From Inquilinus limosus MP06 (GTDB taxonomy: Bacteria > Pseudomonadota > Alphaproteobacteria > DSM-16000 > Inquilinaceae), in assembly GCF_000767795.1 (NCBI RefSeq), contig NZ_JANX01000001.1, positions 1 to 64,000 of the forward strand: a stretch of DNA of 64,000 nucleotides, in the 5' to 3' direction. A program made the translations under genes and the position numbers. Below are positions 27,008 to 35,449 of this stretch, one piece after another. Under the pieces are notes generated by a model. The model was not told the origin of the DNA. It searched no databases and saw only the letters and a list, made by a program, of their open reading frames with translations. Every line of letters begins with the position of its first letter. The stretch's first letter is position 1.

Positions 27008-29380
27008 CTACCGTCCATGCCGCCGCGGCTTGGCCTTGATCTGCAGCTCGGCCTGCTTGTCGGCGGCCCGGGCAATCTCGCGGAAGGCCTGGTCGCGGCC
27101 GGGCCAGTATTGCTGCGGCCAGGACTGGGTCTTGACGCCGTACCAGGCCTCGGCCTGGCGGACGAAGGTCGGGTTCCACAGATGCGGCCGGCCCAGCGCC
27201 ACCAGGTCGGCGCGGCGGGTGTGCAGGATGGTGTTGATCTGCCCCGGCTCGGTGATCGCGCCCACCGCCATGGTCGCCAGCTTCGGCACGTTGCGGATCG
27301 CCTCGGCGAACTGCACCTGGAACATTCGGCCATAGACCGGCTTCTGGTCCGGCACGGTCTGGCCGGCCGAGACGTCGATCAGGTCGCAGCCGGCGTCGCG
27401 GAAGGCCTCGGCGATGGCGAAGACGTCGTCCTCGCCGATGCCGCCCTCCGCCCAGTCGGAGGCGGAGATGCGCACCGACATCGGCCGGTCCTCGGGCCAG
27501 ACTGCCCGCATCGCCCGGAACACCTCCAGCGGATAGCGCAGCCGGTTCTCCACCGCCCCGCCGTATTCGTCCGTCCGCCGGTTGGTCAGCGGCGACAGGA
27601 ACGACGCCAGCAGGTAGCCATGGGCGCAGTGCAGCTCGAGATGGTCGAAGCCGGCCCGGGCGGCGCGCCCGGTGGCCTGCACGAAATCGGCCTTGATCCG
27701 ATCCATCTCCGCCCGGTCGATCTCCCGCGGCACCGGGCTGATGCCCTCGATCCAGGGCACCGCTGACGCTGAGACCACCGGCCAGTTGTCCGCCGGCTCG
27801 GCGATCGGGTGGTCGGCCTTCTGCCAGCCCAGCTGGGTCGACCCCTTGCGGCCGGAATGTCCGAGCTGCATGGCGATCTTCGTGTCGCCATGGGCGTGCA
27901 CGAAATCGACCACCCGCTTCCACTGCGCCTCATGCGCGTCGGTCCACAGGCCGGGGCAGCCGAGGGTGATGCGGGCGTCCGGCGACGGACAGGTCATCTC
28001 CACGAACATCAGCCCCATGCCGCCGAGGGCGTGCGAGGCGTAGTGGACGAAATGCCAGTCGGTCAGGTTGCCGTCGCGGTCGGCGGAATACTGCGCCATC
28101 GGCGACATCACCACCCGGCTCGCCAGTTCCATGCCGCGCAGCCGGAAGCGGGTGAACATCGGCGTCGGCCGGCTGGCGCGATAGTCGTCGCCGGTCTCGC
28201 GCCACAGCCGCTCGTAGAAGGCGTCGTCGGCGCGGCGCACGAAATCCGGGTCGCGGATCCTGAGATTGTCGTAGGTGATCGACTTGGCCCGGCACATCAC
28301 CACCATGGCGAACTGCATCGGGTCCATGTCGAAGGACCGGTTCATGTGCTCGAACCAGGCCAGCGACACGTCGGCGTTGTGCTGGGTCACCTGGCACGGC
28401 GTGCGGCGGGCCTTGTCATAGGCGGCGAAGGCCGTCTCGACGCTGGTTTCGCCATGCGCCACCACCGCGTCCGACAGGGCGATGGCGCATTCCATCGCCA
28501 GCTTGGTGCCGGAGCCGATCGAGAAATGCGCCGAGGCCTTGGCGTCGCCCAGCAGCACGATGTTCCGGTGCCACCAGCGCTCGCAGAAGATCCGTGGGAA
28601 GCGCCGCCACATCGACCGGTTCAGCAGCAGCGGGTGGCCCTGCAGCTCCTCGGCGAAGATCGCGGCCAGCTTGGTCCGCGAGCCCTCCTCGTCGGCCTCG
28701 GTGAAGCCGTGGCCCTGCCAGCAGGCCTCGTCCATCTCGAACACCCAGGTCGACCGGCCGCCCTTTTGCTGATTGGGGCCTTCTCCGCCGGCCTCGTACT
28801 GGTAGGTGTGGGCGCAGATCACGCCGTGCTCGGTCTGGCGGAAGAAGTAGTTGAACTCGCCCATCGGCCGGGTCGAGCCCATCCAGCAGAAGCGGTTGGC
28901 CTTGACCGAGACCTCCGGCCGGAAGGCATCGCGGAAATGCTCGCGGATCGCCGAGTTGATGCCGTCGGCCGCGACGATGATGTCGGACTCCGCGAAGCGC
29001 TCGTCCAGCGCCGCCGGGTCGATCCGGTCGGAGAAGGACAGCTCGACCCCGACCTCGCGGCAGCGCTGCTGCAGGATCTGCAGCAGCGTCATCCGCGAGG
29101 TGCCGCAGAAGCCGTTGCCGGCGCAGCGGATCTCCTCGCCCTTGTAGTGGATGGCGACGTCGTCCCAATAGGCGAAGCGGTCGCGGATCCGCTCATAGGA
29201 CTCCGGGTCGCGGGACAGGAACTCGTCCAGCGTGTCGTCGGAGAAGACGACGCCGAAGCCGAAGGTGTCGTCGGCGCGGTTCTGCTCCACCACCGCGACC
29301 TGCCAGTCCGGCCGCGCCTTCCTGGTCAGCAGGGCGAAGTACAGGCCGCCCGGACCGCCGCCGATGACCGTGATCCGCAT
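27008..29380 (-). CDS. Fused FAD monooxygenase / old-yellow-enzyme protein, salicylyl-CoA or 2-aminobenzoyl-CoA type
   Basis: Encodes 790 residues from ATG 29380 (MRITVIGGGPGGLYFA). Residues 1-390 form a PHBH-like FAD monooxygenase (GGGPGG, GDAKASAHFSIGSGTKLAM). Residues 410-790 form an old-yellow-enzyme domain (VVMSPMAQYSADRDGNLTDW, QLGHSGRKGS, HCAHGYLLASFLSPLTNRR, ALGRPHLWNP). This fusion is known in salicylyl-CoA 5-hydroxylase and in 2-aminobenzoyl-CoA monooxygenase/reductase, which open aerobic routes for CoA-activated aromatics. The two cannot be told apart here. No CoA ligase or beta-oxidation genes are adjacent. Confidence 0.9.
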   Translation of the reverse strand: MRITVIGGGPGGLYFALLTRKARPDWQVAVVEQNRADDTFGFGVVFSDDTLDEFLSRDPESYERIRDRFAYWDDVAIHYKGEEIRCAGNGFCGTSRMTLLQILQQRCREVGVELSFSDRIDPAALDERFAESDIIVAADGINSAIREHFRDAFRPEVSVKANRFCWMGSTRPMGEFNYFFRQTEHGVICAHTYQYEAGGEGPNQQKGGRSTWVFEMDEACWQGHGFTEADEEGSRTKLAAIFAEELQGHPLLLNRSMWRRFPRIFCERWWHRNIVLLGDAKASAHFSIGSGTKLAMECAIALSDAVVAHGETSVETAFAAYDKARRTPCQVTQHNADVSLAWFEHMNRSFDMDPMQFAMVVMCRAKSITYDNLRIRDPDFVRRADDAFYERLWRETGDDYRASRPTPMFTRFRLRGMELASRVVMSPMAQYSADRDGNLTDWHFVHYASHALGGMGLMFVEMTCPSPDARITLGCPGLWTDAHEAQWKRVVDFVHAHGDTKIAMQLGHSGRKGSTQLGWQKADHPIAEPADNWPVVSASAVPWIEGISPVPREIDRAEMDRIKADFVQATGRAARAGFDHLELHCAHGYLLASFLSPLTNRRTDEYGGAVENRLRYPLEVFRAMRAVWPEDRPMSVRISASDWAEGGIGEDDVFAIAEAFRDAGCDLIDVSAGQTVPDQKPVYGRMFQVQFAEAIRNVPKLATMAVGAITEPGQINTILHTRRADLVALGRPHLWNPTFVRQAEAWYGVKTQSWPQQYWPGRDQAFREIARAADKQAELQIKAKPRRHGR

Positions 29381-29538
29381 CCCGTCCGTCTCCCGTCTCG
29401 GGCCGGCCATGCGATCCCCGACCCTGCTCGTGAGAGTACGGCGAATTACTTTAGGCTTAAAGCATTTTCTGCCGACGATTGCCAAGGCCGCCGGGATCGC
29501 CTTCACTTCCCGGCGGCACCATCGGGGAGGACAGCGCG

Positions 29539-29955
29539 ATGCCCATCACCGGCCGATGCTTCTGCGGCGCCGTGCGCTTCAGCTTCGACCAGCCGCCCAT
29601 CGTCGCGCGCGCCTGCTGGTGCCGGGACTGCCAGTACCTCGCCACCGGCAACGCCTCGATCGGCGTGATCTTCCGCACCGCGGGCTTCACCGTCACCGGC
29701 GCGACCGGCGAGTATCTGAGCCGGGCCGACAGCGGCGCCACGATGCGCCGCCGCTTCTGCCCGACCTGCGGCACGCCGCTGTTCAGCGAGGCGCTGGGCG
29801 AGCCCGACTACATGGTGGTGCGGGCCGGCGCCCTGGACGACCGCGAGATCGCCCGGCCGGAGAGCGTGATCTGGACCGCATCGGCCCCGAGCTGGGGGCA
29901 TGTCGACCCGACCCTGCCGGCCAGCCCGGGCCAGCCGGGGCCGGTGGCGGGGTAG
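29539..29955 (+). CDS. GFA/CENP-V family zinc protein
   Basis: Encodes 138 residues from ATG 29539, with GGGGAGGA upstream. The zinc ligands are seen as GRCFCGAVRF (CxC), ACWCRDCQY (two Cys pairs) and FCPTCGTPLF (Cx2C). The family includes glutathione-dependent formaldehyde-activating enzyme, but most members have no proven activity. It is divergent from the aryl-CoA monooxygenase; no formaldehyde dehydrogenase is nearby, so a detoxification role is only possible. Confidence 0.9.
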   Translation: MPITGRCFCGAVRFSFDQPPIVARACWCRDCQYLATGNASIGVIFRTAGFTVTGATGEYLSRADSGATMRRRFCPTCGTPLFSEALGEPDYMVVRAGALDDREIARPESVIWTASAPSWGHVDPTLPASPGQPGPVAG

Positions 29956-30153
29956 CGCTCCGGCGTCGCGGCGGCAGTGTGCAGATCGGGTCCAGGAAGC
30001 TCCCTTACTCGACATGCCGGGCGAGCGGAAGCGAGGCGCCGACATCTGCGGTCTGCCGCGACATGGGATCCGCGAGCAAGCATTTTATGCATCACGATTG
30101 GCACGCGCCGGAAAGGACCGCCCCTATCGGAACGGCCCTGTTCGCTCACCGGT

Positions 30154-31347
30154 TCAGAGATGAAAGTCGCCGGCCGTCAGGGGCGGCGATCCAGCGAAGT
30201 GAATCTGGAAATCGGCCACGCCGTCGCCATTGACGTCGGCCAGGACGTTGGTCTGGCCGCCGCCAGTCACGATCCGCAGCTCGCCGGCATTGTGGGTGAA
30301 AGCGGCCGTGCCGATGAAGGCGAACGCCTGGTTGCCGATGACGCCAGTGTCGGCATCGACCGCCGACAGGTCGATCTTGTCCCCTTCGGCTGAGGAGAAA
30401 TCGGTGACCAGGTCGGCCTTAGCGCCGATGCCGCTGTCGCCCAGGGCGGAGAAAACGAAGCGGTCCGCCCCGGCGCCGCCGTAGAGCGTGTCCTGCCCGG
30501 CGCCGCCATCGATGACGTCGTTGCCGTCGCCGCCGAACACTTGGTCGCCGCCGTCGAGACCCAACAACCTGTCGTTGCCGATCCAACCCGACACAATGTT
30601 GTTGCCGGCATCTCCCGACAGGATGTCGTCGAAGCGGCTGCCGATCAGGTTCTCTATGCCGCTGTAGGTGTCACCGGCGGCGTCGCCGGTGTTGCAGGAC
30701 GGATCAGCCAGACTCGCCGTCACGCCTGAGATGTAGGCGTTATCGTAATAGGCGCCGTCCCGGCCTGCACCTCCGACCAGGACATCGGCTCCGGCGCCAC
30801 CCACGAGCCGGTCATCACCGTCACCGCCGTCGAGCCTGTCGGCACCGGCTTCCCCGTACAGCGCATCACTTCCAGTGCCGCCGGACAGGACATCATTGCC
30901 CCCTTCGCCCGAGAGCAGATTGTCGCCGGCATCACCGGTCAGATGGTCGGCGAAGGCGCTGCCGCGCAGCCGCTCGATGTTGGTCAGCTCATCGCCAAAG
31001 GCATCGCCGCCGCTCGCGGTCCCGGCGGAAAGGTCAATCGAGACCCCGCCGCAAGACTGGAAATAATCGGCGATATCGACGCCGCTGCCACCATCGAGAT
31101 GATCGGCGCCGCGCCCGCCGTTCAAGGTGTCGTTTCCGTCTTGTCCAAACAACACGTCATTGCCTGAGCCGCCATTGAGGAGGTCGACTCCATTGCCGGC
31201 GACGATGATGTCGTTGCCGGAATTTCCATAGAGCTGATCATCGCCATTGGTGGCGCATGGGATATCGCAGAAGCCATGAGGGATCTGTGTTCCGTCATGA
31301 CGGACATGGATCACGTCGCTCCGTCTGGAGCCGTATATAGTGGACAC
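30154..31347 (-). CDS. RTX repeat calcium-binding secreted protein
   Basis: Encodes about 397 residues from GTG 31347 ([14 protein letters not shown]), chosen because CGGAG lies 10 bases upstream; the frame is open to 31623 but upstream sequence is AT-rich and unlike protein. It is almost entirely RTX nonapeptides ([28 protein letters not shown] and many more) in several blocks, ending in a serralysin-type C-terminal domain ([33 protein letters not shown]). There is no enzyme domain and no signal peptide. Type I secretion and calcium binding are expected. Its end domain closely resembles that of the RTX protease at 7212. Confidence 0.88.
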   Translation of the reverse strand: MSTIYGSRRSDVIHVRHDGTQIPHGFCDIPCATNGDDQLYGNSGNDIIVAGNGVDLLNGGSGNDVLFGQDGNDTLNGGRGADHLDGGSGVDIADYFQSCGGVSIDLSAGTASGGDAFGDELTNIERLRGSAFADHLTGDAGDNLLSGEGGNDVLSGGTGSDALYGEAGADRLDGGDGDDRLVGGAGADVLVGGAGRDGAYYDNAYISGVTASLADPSCNTGDAAGDTYSGIENLIGSRFDDILSGDAGNNIVSGWIGNDRLLGLDGGDQVFGGDGNDVIDGGAGQDTLYGGAGADRFVFSALGDSGIGAKADLVTDFSSAEGDKIDLSAVDADTGVIGNQAFAFIGTAAFTHNAGELRIVTGGGQTNVLADVNGDGVADFQIHFAGSPPLTAGDFHL

Positions 31348-31722
31348 TTGAACGATACTCCGCTCATTCGAGGATGAACGAACCGCCCTGGCTGCAATGC
31401 AGGTTCTGCATTGCCACACGTGCCTTGAGACACTTGGGAATGATATTAGATAGATATTTACTGAAATGCATTTTGAATAAGTGCATTTTTTTAGATAATT
31501 AAATTTCAAATTCCCACTCGAGTTGTGGCTTTTTGTCTTCTCGACGACCCCGACTGGACGCGCCGGCAGAAGGACGCCCGATGATGCGGGGCAGTTGCCC
31601 GCGCTCCTACGCACAGCCGGCAATCACATTACGCCTGCACGCCTCGCGATGACGAAGCTCATCTGCAAGGCCATCGGCGTGATATTCGGGATGGAGACTG
31701 GAAAGCTATCTCAGCGAGATAG
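31348..31722. other. AT-rich 375-bp gap at the prophage boundary
   Basis: This holds the promoter region of the RTX gene and no gene I can support. AATGCA (31465-31470) and TGCATT (31482-31487) form a small stem followed by a T-run, terminator-like on the plus strand but with no gene upstream of it. A 104-codon open frame across 31523-31837 is the antisense of the tRNA fragment and is not a gene. Confidence 0.5.
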
Positions 31723-31768
31723 TGGCGCGCCCGAGAAGATTCGAACTCCTAACCTTCTGATCCGTAGT
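31723..31768 (-). other. Prophage attachment site: 3' fragment of tRNA-Arg(ACG)
   Basis: Read on the minus strand, this is the anticodon loop CTACGGA (31767-31761), 3' anticodon stem TCAGA, variable loop, T-arm AGGAG-TTCGAAT-CTTCT, acceptor strand CGGGCGC, discriminator G and CCA (31725-31723). The 5' half is missing: the bases before the loop do not pair with TCAGA. A tRNA cut at the anticodon loop with phage genes starting on its 5' side is the usual att core left by integration. The intact tRNA should stand at the far end of the prophage, beyond the window. Confidence 0.8.
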
Positions 31769-31858
31769 TCGAAGCCGGCCCAGCCATATCAAGCATTTCA
31801 AGCAGTTAGACGCGATAGAGGCGCGCTGCCTGCATGACAAAACCCTGACAGTGCCACA

Positions 31859-31871
31859 TCCCTGCGAGGGA
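31859..31871 (+). promoter_or_regulatory. Leader hairpin 1 (TCCC-TGCGA-GGGA)
   Basis: The 3' arm AGGGA is the Shine-Dalgarno sequence; ATG 31875 follows after CTA. First member of the prophage-wide hairpin family. Confidence 0.75.
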
Positions 31872-31874
31872 CTA

Positions 31875-32324
31875 ATGTCGACCAGTGAAGCTATCGAAGC
31901 GCGCAACTTAGCGATGGCGGCCGCCTACCTCGACGGAGGATCGGTCTCCCAGGTCGCAAAGCAGTTCCACCTGTCTTACGCCTACGTCCACGCCCTCCTC
32001 AAACGGCTCGACGTTCTCAATCACCCGGATCGGAAAGCAGCGACCCCCGCGCGGAAGGCATTCGCGGAGCGCCGGCCCTTGTCAAATTTCCACAGCACGA
32101 TAGGTGCCCGATTAGGGTACTATCGCGTTCAGGTAAAGGGCCTCGAATATGCGACTCTCTCGCAACTCACCGGGATTCCTGCTATGCGGTTATCTGCGGC
32201 CGAGAACGGGATCGTCGATCTCACCATCTCTGATCTAGTCAAGCTCTCCAAGATCTTGGAGTTCAAGCTTGAAGATATAATGTTACCACTGGGCGAGAGG
32301 ACCGTATGTCCAAAAGCAGCATGA
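31875..32324 (+). CDS. Phage regulator with two helix-turn-helix segments
   Basis: Encodes 149 residues from ATG 31875, set by the hairpin/Shine-Dalgarno element just upstream. Residues about 15-50 (AYLDGGSVSQVAKQFHLSYAYVHALLKRL) look like a Hin/resolvase-type HTH. Residues about 85-140 (ARLGYYRVQVKGLEYATLSQLTGI..MRLSAAENG..DLTISDLVKLSKIL) resemble an XRE/Cro HTH. It is the first prophage gene after the attachment site, a usual place for a control gene. Whether it is the lysogeny repressor is unknown. Confidence 0.7.
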   Translation: MSTSEAIEARNLAMAAAYLDGGSVSQVAKQFHLSYAYVHALLKRLDVLNHPDRKAATPARKAFAERRPLSNFHSTIGARLGYYRVQVKGLEYATLSQLTGIPAMRLSAAENGIVDLTISDLVKLSKILEFKLEDIMLPLGERTVCPKAA

Positions 32325-32461
32325 CAGAAAAATACTTCCGGCTCTCTTCAGCCTGGAGACGTTTCCGTGATGAACGATTCCGAGAAGGGTTGAAAAGTCT
32401 TTTGAAACTGGACCCAGCGGAGCCCCTGCGATCTCGTATCACCGCCGCGATCGAGTCATGA
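32306..32461 (+). CDS. Small basic phage protein, 51 aa
   Basis: ATG 32306 follows GAGAGG by 6 bases. The frame reads MSKSSMTEKYFRLSSAWRRF, then an Arg/Lys/Glu-rich helix, ending ITAAIES at a TGA that overlaps the next ATG (ATGA, 32458-32461). It overlaps the end of the regulator gene by 19 bases. Coupling on both sides supports it as a gene; no family is recognised. Confidence 0.55.
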   Translation: MSKSSMTEKYFRLSSAWRRFRDERFREGLKSLLKLDPAEPLRSRITAAIES

Positions 32462-33138
32462 ACTACATGTCGAAACAGACCGTATCCTACTATGGCGTCC
32501 ATTGGGACCCCGAGGGGATAGCCTTCCTCGAGCAGGGGAAGGTCGGCGGGAATGCGATCGGGTGGCGAAAGCCGAGCCCGTTCCAGGTACAACTCCCGAC
32601 GAAAGGTCATCACTGCAACCACCAGATCCCCCTGCAGGCGCCGATCCCGAACCTCACCCACACGGCGTTCTTCGACTCCATCCTCGACGACCCGCTCGTC
32701 CGGGTCATGCTGCCGATCCCGAAGACCGATACAGGGGTCTACTTCGTCGCCGAGACCGATCCCAACATGGTCGAACTGCTGGTAATGCTGTCGACGATGT
32801 CGAGCCCGATCTTCAACGTCGTGAGCCCGATGTGGTCGATCGACCCGAAGGTGTGGGTGAAGCGGCTCTACAACAGCAACATCCAGCCCCAGGTGCTGCA
32901 CGGCGTCCGTCCGGCCGACACGGACAAGATGGTCGACCTGGCTCAGGCCGCGGCTACCTCTCCGTCGAAGTTGATCTTCTCCGGATCCGAGGACGTCGTG
33001 GTCCCGCGGGCGGCGAAGCGAATCACTACCCGCGTGATCCCGAGCAACAGGGACTTCAACGAGATCCTGGCCCTTCCCTGGGAGAGCTTGGGCGCCTATG
33101 TGCTGAGGAAGTACATGCGCAGGGAACTCGAACTATGA
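32458..33138 (+). CDS. Phage protein of unknown function
   Basis: Encodes 226 residues, beginning MNYMSKQTVSYYGVHWDP. It lacks recognisable motifs; one part reads MVELLVMLSTMSSPIFNVVSP and the C-terminus is basic. The ATG overlaps the stop of the small gene before it. Lying just ahead of the helicase, it probably belongs to the replication operon. I do not recognise a family. Confidence 0.7.
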   Translation: MNYMSKQTVSYYGVHWDPEGIAFLEQGKVGGNAIGWRKPSPFQVQLPTKGHHCNHQIPLQAPIPNLTHTAFFDSILDDPLVRVMLPIPKTDTGVYFVAETDPNMVELLVMLSTMSSPIFNVVSPMWSIDPKVWVKRLYNSNIQPQVLHGVRPADTDKMVDLAQAAATSPSKLIFSGSEDVVVPRAAKRITTRVIPSNRDFNEILALPWESLGAYVLRKYMRRELEL

Positions 33139-33201
33139 AGTTCATATGAAGTACGGTTGAAATGCCGCCCTCTGGGCGGCATTTTCATTTCGAGGCGACC
33201 A

Positions 33202-33214
33202 TCCCTGAGAGGGA
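33202..33214 (+). promoter_or_regulatory. Leader hairpin 2 (TCCC-TGAGA-GGGA)
   Basis: GAGAGGGA is the Shine-Dalgarno sequence; ATG 33218 follows after CAA. The loop differs from copy 1 at one base. Confidence 0.75.
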
Positions 33215-33217
33215 CAA

Positions 33218-34609
33218 ATGCAAATCGAGCGAGGGACGCTCCGCGACTATCAGGTCGCGGACCTCTGTTTTTACATGCAGGAGGAGAAGAAGGGGAACCT
33301 GTCAGACCCAGGGACGGGTAAAACCCCCTCCGTCTGCGCCTACCTTTGGTATCTCTGGTCCGAATTTGGCATCCGGTCCATGTGGCCGCAGCCGAAAAGC
33401 CTGCTCGAAAAGAACTACTGGGAGTTGTTGAAGTTCTCCGAGTTCGAGCCGGACGACATCGTCATCTTTGATGGAAACCCAAAGCAGCGCGCCGAGCTGA
33501 TGGCCAAGCCGTACAAGGTCTGGCTTATGGGCTTCACCCGGTTCGCGGATGACTGGGCCAACCTCATGGCGGCCCACCCCGGGTTCGATTGCGTCGCGGT
33601 CGACGAATTCCACATGGGCTTCGGGGGGTGGAAGAGCAAGCGGACCCAGCAGCTGGTGACCGCTTGCCGGCGGATGAAGCACTTCCTGCCCATGACCGGC
33701 ACCCTGGTAGACGGTCGCCTCGACAGCGTCTACCCGGCGGTCCACATCATCGAGCCGCTCTACTACGCGAGCTATGAGGCCTTCCTCTACCAGCACGAGG
33801 TGAAGGACTGGAACGGCAAGCGGATCGGCTGGACCGGGCACGAGAAGATCTCGGCCATCCTCGGCCGCCACTGCATCCGCCGGACCTTCGAGATGGTTTA
33901 TGGCAAGCAGGAGGTGGTCACCCATGTCGAGCGCGTCGCGATGTCTCCGAAGCAGCGGGAGCTGTACAAGGAGATGGAGAAGAACGCGCTGATCGAGCTC
34001 GAGGACGCGTTCCTCGAAGCGGGCTTCCCGGGCACTCACGTCATCCGTCTCCGTCAGCTGATGGAGCATCCGGAGGCGATGCCCCACCCTGTCACCGGCG
34101 ATCCGGTGGACCTGATGAACGGCGAGGTGAACGGCAAGGACGAGCGCCTGTTGATCCACCTGACCGACCACTGGAACAGCGGCAAGCCGCTGATCATCTT
34201 CGGCTCCCTGGTGAAGTCCCTCGAGCGCATGGCCAAGCTGGCCGAGTCCGTCGGGCTCCGGACTGGCCTGATCCATGGTGGTGTCTCCGCGGCGAAGCGC
34301 GCTGTCATCGACGAGCAGTTCCGAAACGGCGAGCTCGACGTGGTTGTATGTTCCCCTGCCACCGCTGCGGTCGGCTTCAACTGGGGCCACGTCGATCACA
34401 TCATCTTCGCCTCGATCGACTACAAGGACACCAACTACGTGCAAGCTCGGGGCCGCGCTATCCGAGGCAAGCGCGAGAAGCCGCTCCGAGTGACGGTGCT
34501 CGAATACGAGAAGAGCATCGATCAACGCATCTTCCAGATTGTCGAGCAGAAGTCGAAGGACGCGAAGCTCGTCGACCCCACCCGCGAGCAACTCCAGCTC
34601 GCGAGTTAG
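33218..34609 (+). CDS. SNF2-like superfamily 2 DNA helicase
   Basis: Encodes 463 residues. It begins with RDYQVADLCFYMQ (Q-like motif), then the Walker A DPGTGKTPS, DEXH box AVDEFHMGFGG, motif III MTGTLVDG, and the C-terminal RecA lobe with LIIFGSLVKSLERM, GLIHGGVSAAKR, VCSPATAAVGFNW and ARGRAIRGKR (motif VI). The family remodels or unwinds DNA using ATP. In phage genomes this type lies with replication genes, as here. The start is fixed by leader hairpin 2. Confidence 0.9.
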   Translation: MQIERGTLRDYQVADLCFYMQEEKKGNLSDPGTGKTPSVCAYLWYLWSEFGIRSMWPQPKSLLEKNYWELLKFSEFEPDDIVIFDGNPKQRAELMAKPYKVWLMGFTRFADDWANLMAAHPGFDCVAVDEFHMGFGGWKSKRTQQLVTACRRMKHFLPMTGTLVDGRLDSVYPAVHIIEPLYYASYEAFLYQHEVKDWNGKRIGWTGHEKISAILGRHCIRRTFEMVYGKQEVVTHVERVAMSPKQRELYKEMEKNALIELEDAFLEAGFPGTHVIRLRQLMEHPEAMPHPVTGDPVDLMNGEVNGKDERLLIHLTDHWNSGKPLIIFGSLVKSLERMAKLAESVGLRTGLIHGGVSAAKRAVIDEQFRNGELDVVVCSPATAAVGFNWGHVDHIIFASIDYKDTNYVQARGRAIRGKREKPLRVTVLEYEKSIDQRIFQIVEQKSKDAKLVDPTREQLQLAS

Positions 34610-34611
34610 TC

Positions 34612-34625
34612 GGTTGATATCTACT
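34612..34625 (+). promoter_or_regulatory. Candidate phage promoter element GTTGATATCTACT
   Basis: Lies 100 bp upstream of the 34725 gene in a 115-bp gap. The core ATATCTACT recurs at 43680-43688 (+) and 53723-53715 (-), each time upstream of an operon and in its direction. The 34616 and 43680 copies also share TCTGGG further on. Confidence 0.45.
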
Positions 34626-34724
34626 TCTCAGATTACTTCTGGGAAACGGAGGGAGACCGACTATATTGGCCATCGTACCTGAGTGGTACTGATGCAATGT
34701 GAACCCTGAACAAAGGATATATCT

Positions 34725-35390
34725 ATGGATATCAATGCTTCGATCGCCGCTGCCAAGGCCGCGGCTGGTGCTGCCGGTGCTGCTGCCGCCAACGTTCCGG
34801 CTGCAGTCGTCCACAACACCGGGGTCCCGGCGATGCCCGGCCGGCGCATGGGTCTCGACGACTTCCTGAACTCCGGCGGCCCGGCGGTCGACGGTTGGAT
34901 CAAGATCGGCGAGTCCGGCATCTCGTTCGGCAACAACCTGACCCGCTTCAGCGGTCTGCGGTTCCGCCTGCAGGTCGCCGAGATCCGGTACTTCCAGGTG
35001 GTGTCGTTCGGCAACCCGGCGCAGTACCTGAAGACCGCCGACGGCGTGACCTGCGTCGAGGGCGGTTCGTGGGAGCAGGCCCTGGCCCGCGCCGGCGGCA
35101 AGCGCCCGTACGAGTCGGCCGAGCTCGTCTTCGAGCTGCTCGAGGATGCGGTCGACCCGAAGAGCAAGCAGGTGATCGCCGCGTCCGGCACCCGCTGGGG
35201 CTACTCGACGCCGTACAACGCGTCGCAGAAGTTCAAGAAGCTGCTGAGCGAGATCCACGCCCTCGGCATCGACCCGCGCACCGCGGACGTCGAGCTGAAG
35301 CTGGACGGCGAGCCGAAGGCCCGGAACGGCAACCAGTGGAAGGAGATCGTCTTCGAACTGGTCGGGCCGTACGCGGTCACGATCAACTAA
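34725..35390 (+). CDS. Phage protein in the replication module, possible single-stranded DNA binder
   Basis: Encodes 221 residues. The N-terminus is Ala/Gly-rich (about 1-35), followed by a compact basic/acidic domain (MGLDDFLNSGG ... GWIKIGESGISFGNN ... FRLQVAEIRYFQVVSFGNP). It is preceded by a strong-looking promoter region and a loose AAAGGA ribosome site, and followed at once by a TTCG-loop terminator, so it is probably its own highly expressed transcript. A single-stranded-DNA-binding role is only inferred from position between helicase and FEN. Confidence 0.65.
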   Translation: MDINASIAAAKAAAGAAGAAAANVPAAVVHNTGVPAMPGRRMGLDDFLNSGGPAVDGWIKIGESGISFGNNLTRFSGLRFRLQVAEIRYFQVVSFGNPAQYLKTADGVTCVEGGSWEQALARAGGKRPYESAELVFELLEDAVDPKSKQVIAASGTRWGYSTPYNASQKFKKLLSEIHALGIDPRTADVELKLDGEPKARNGNQWKEIVFELVGPYAVTIN

Positions 35391-35396
35391 GACGAC

Positions 35397-35427
35397 GGGG
35401 CGGGCTTCGGCCCGCCCCTCTTCTTTC
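35397..35427 (+). terminator. Terminator with TTCG tetraloop
   Basis: GGGGCGGGC (35397-35405), TTCG, GCCCGCCCC (35410-35418), then TCTTCTTT. It ends the 34725 transcript; leader hairpin 3 starts 2 bp later. Confidence 0.9.
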
Positions 35428-35428
35428 A

Positions 35429-35441
35429 TCCCTGCGCGGGA
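35429..35441 (+). promoter_or_regulatory. Leader hairpin 3 (TCCC-TGCGC-GGGA)
   Basis: By the family pattern the start would be ATG 35445 after CCA, but that ATG opens an 8-codon frame. The FEN reading frame begins at GTG 35450. Confidence 0.7.
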
Positions 35442-35449
35442 CCAATGCC

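Noticed and set aside
31465-31492. AATGCA/TGCATT stem followed by T-run
   Set aside because: It has terminator form on the plus strand, but no plus-strand gene lies upstream; probably chance in AT-rich DNA.
31523-31837. A 104-codon open frame containing RTPNLLIRS
   Set aside because: This peptide is the well-known artefact of translating the antisense of a tRNA 3' end; the DNA here is the attachment-site tRNA fragment.
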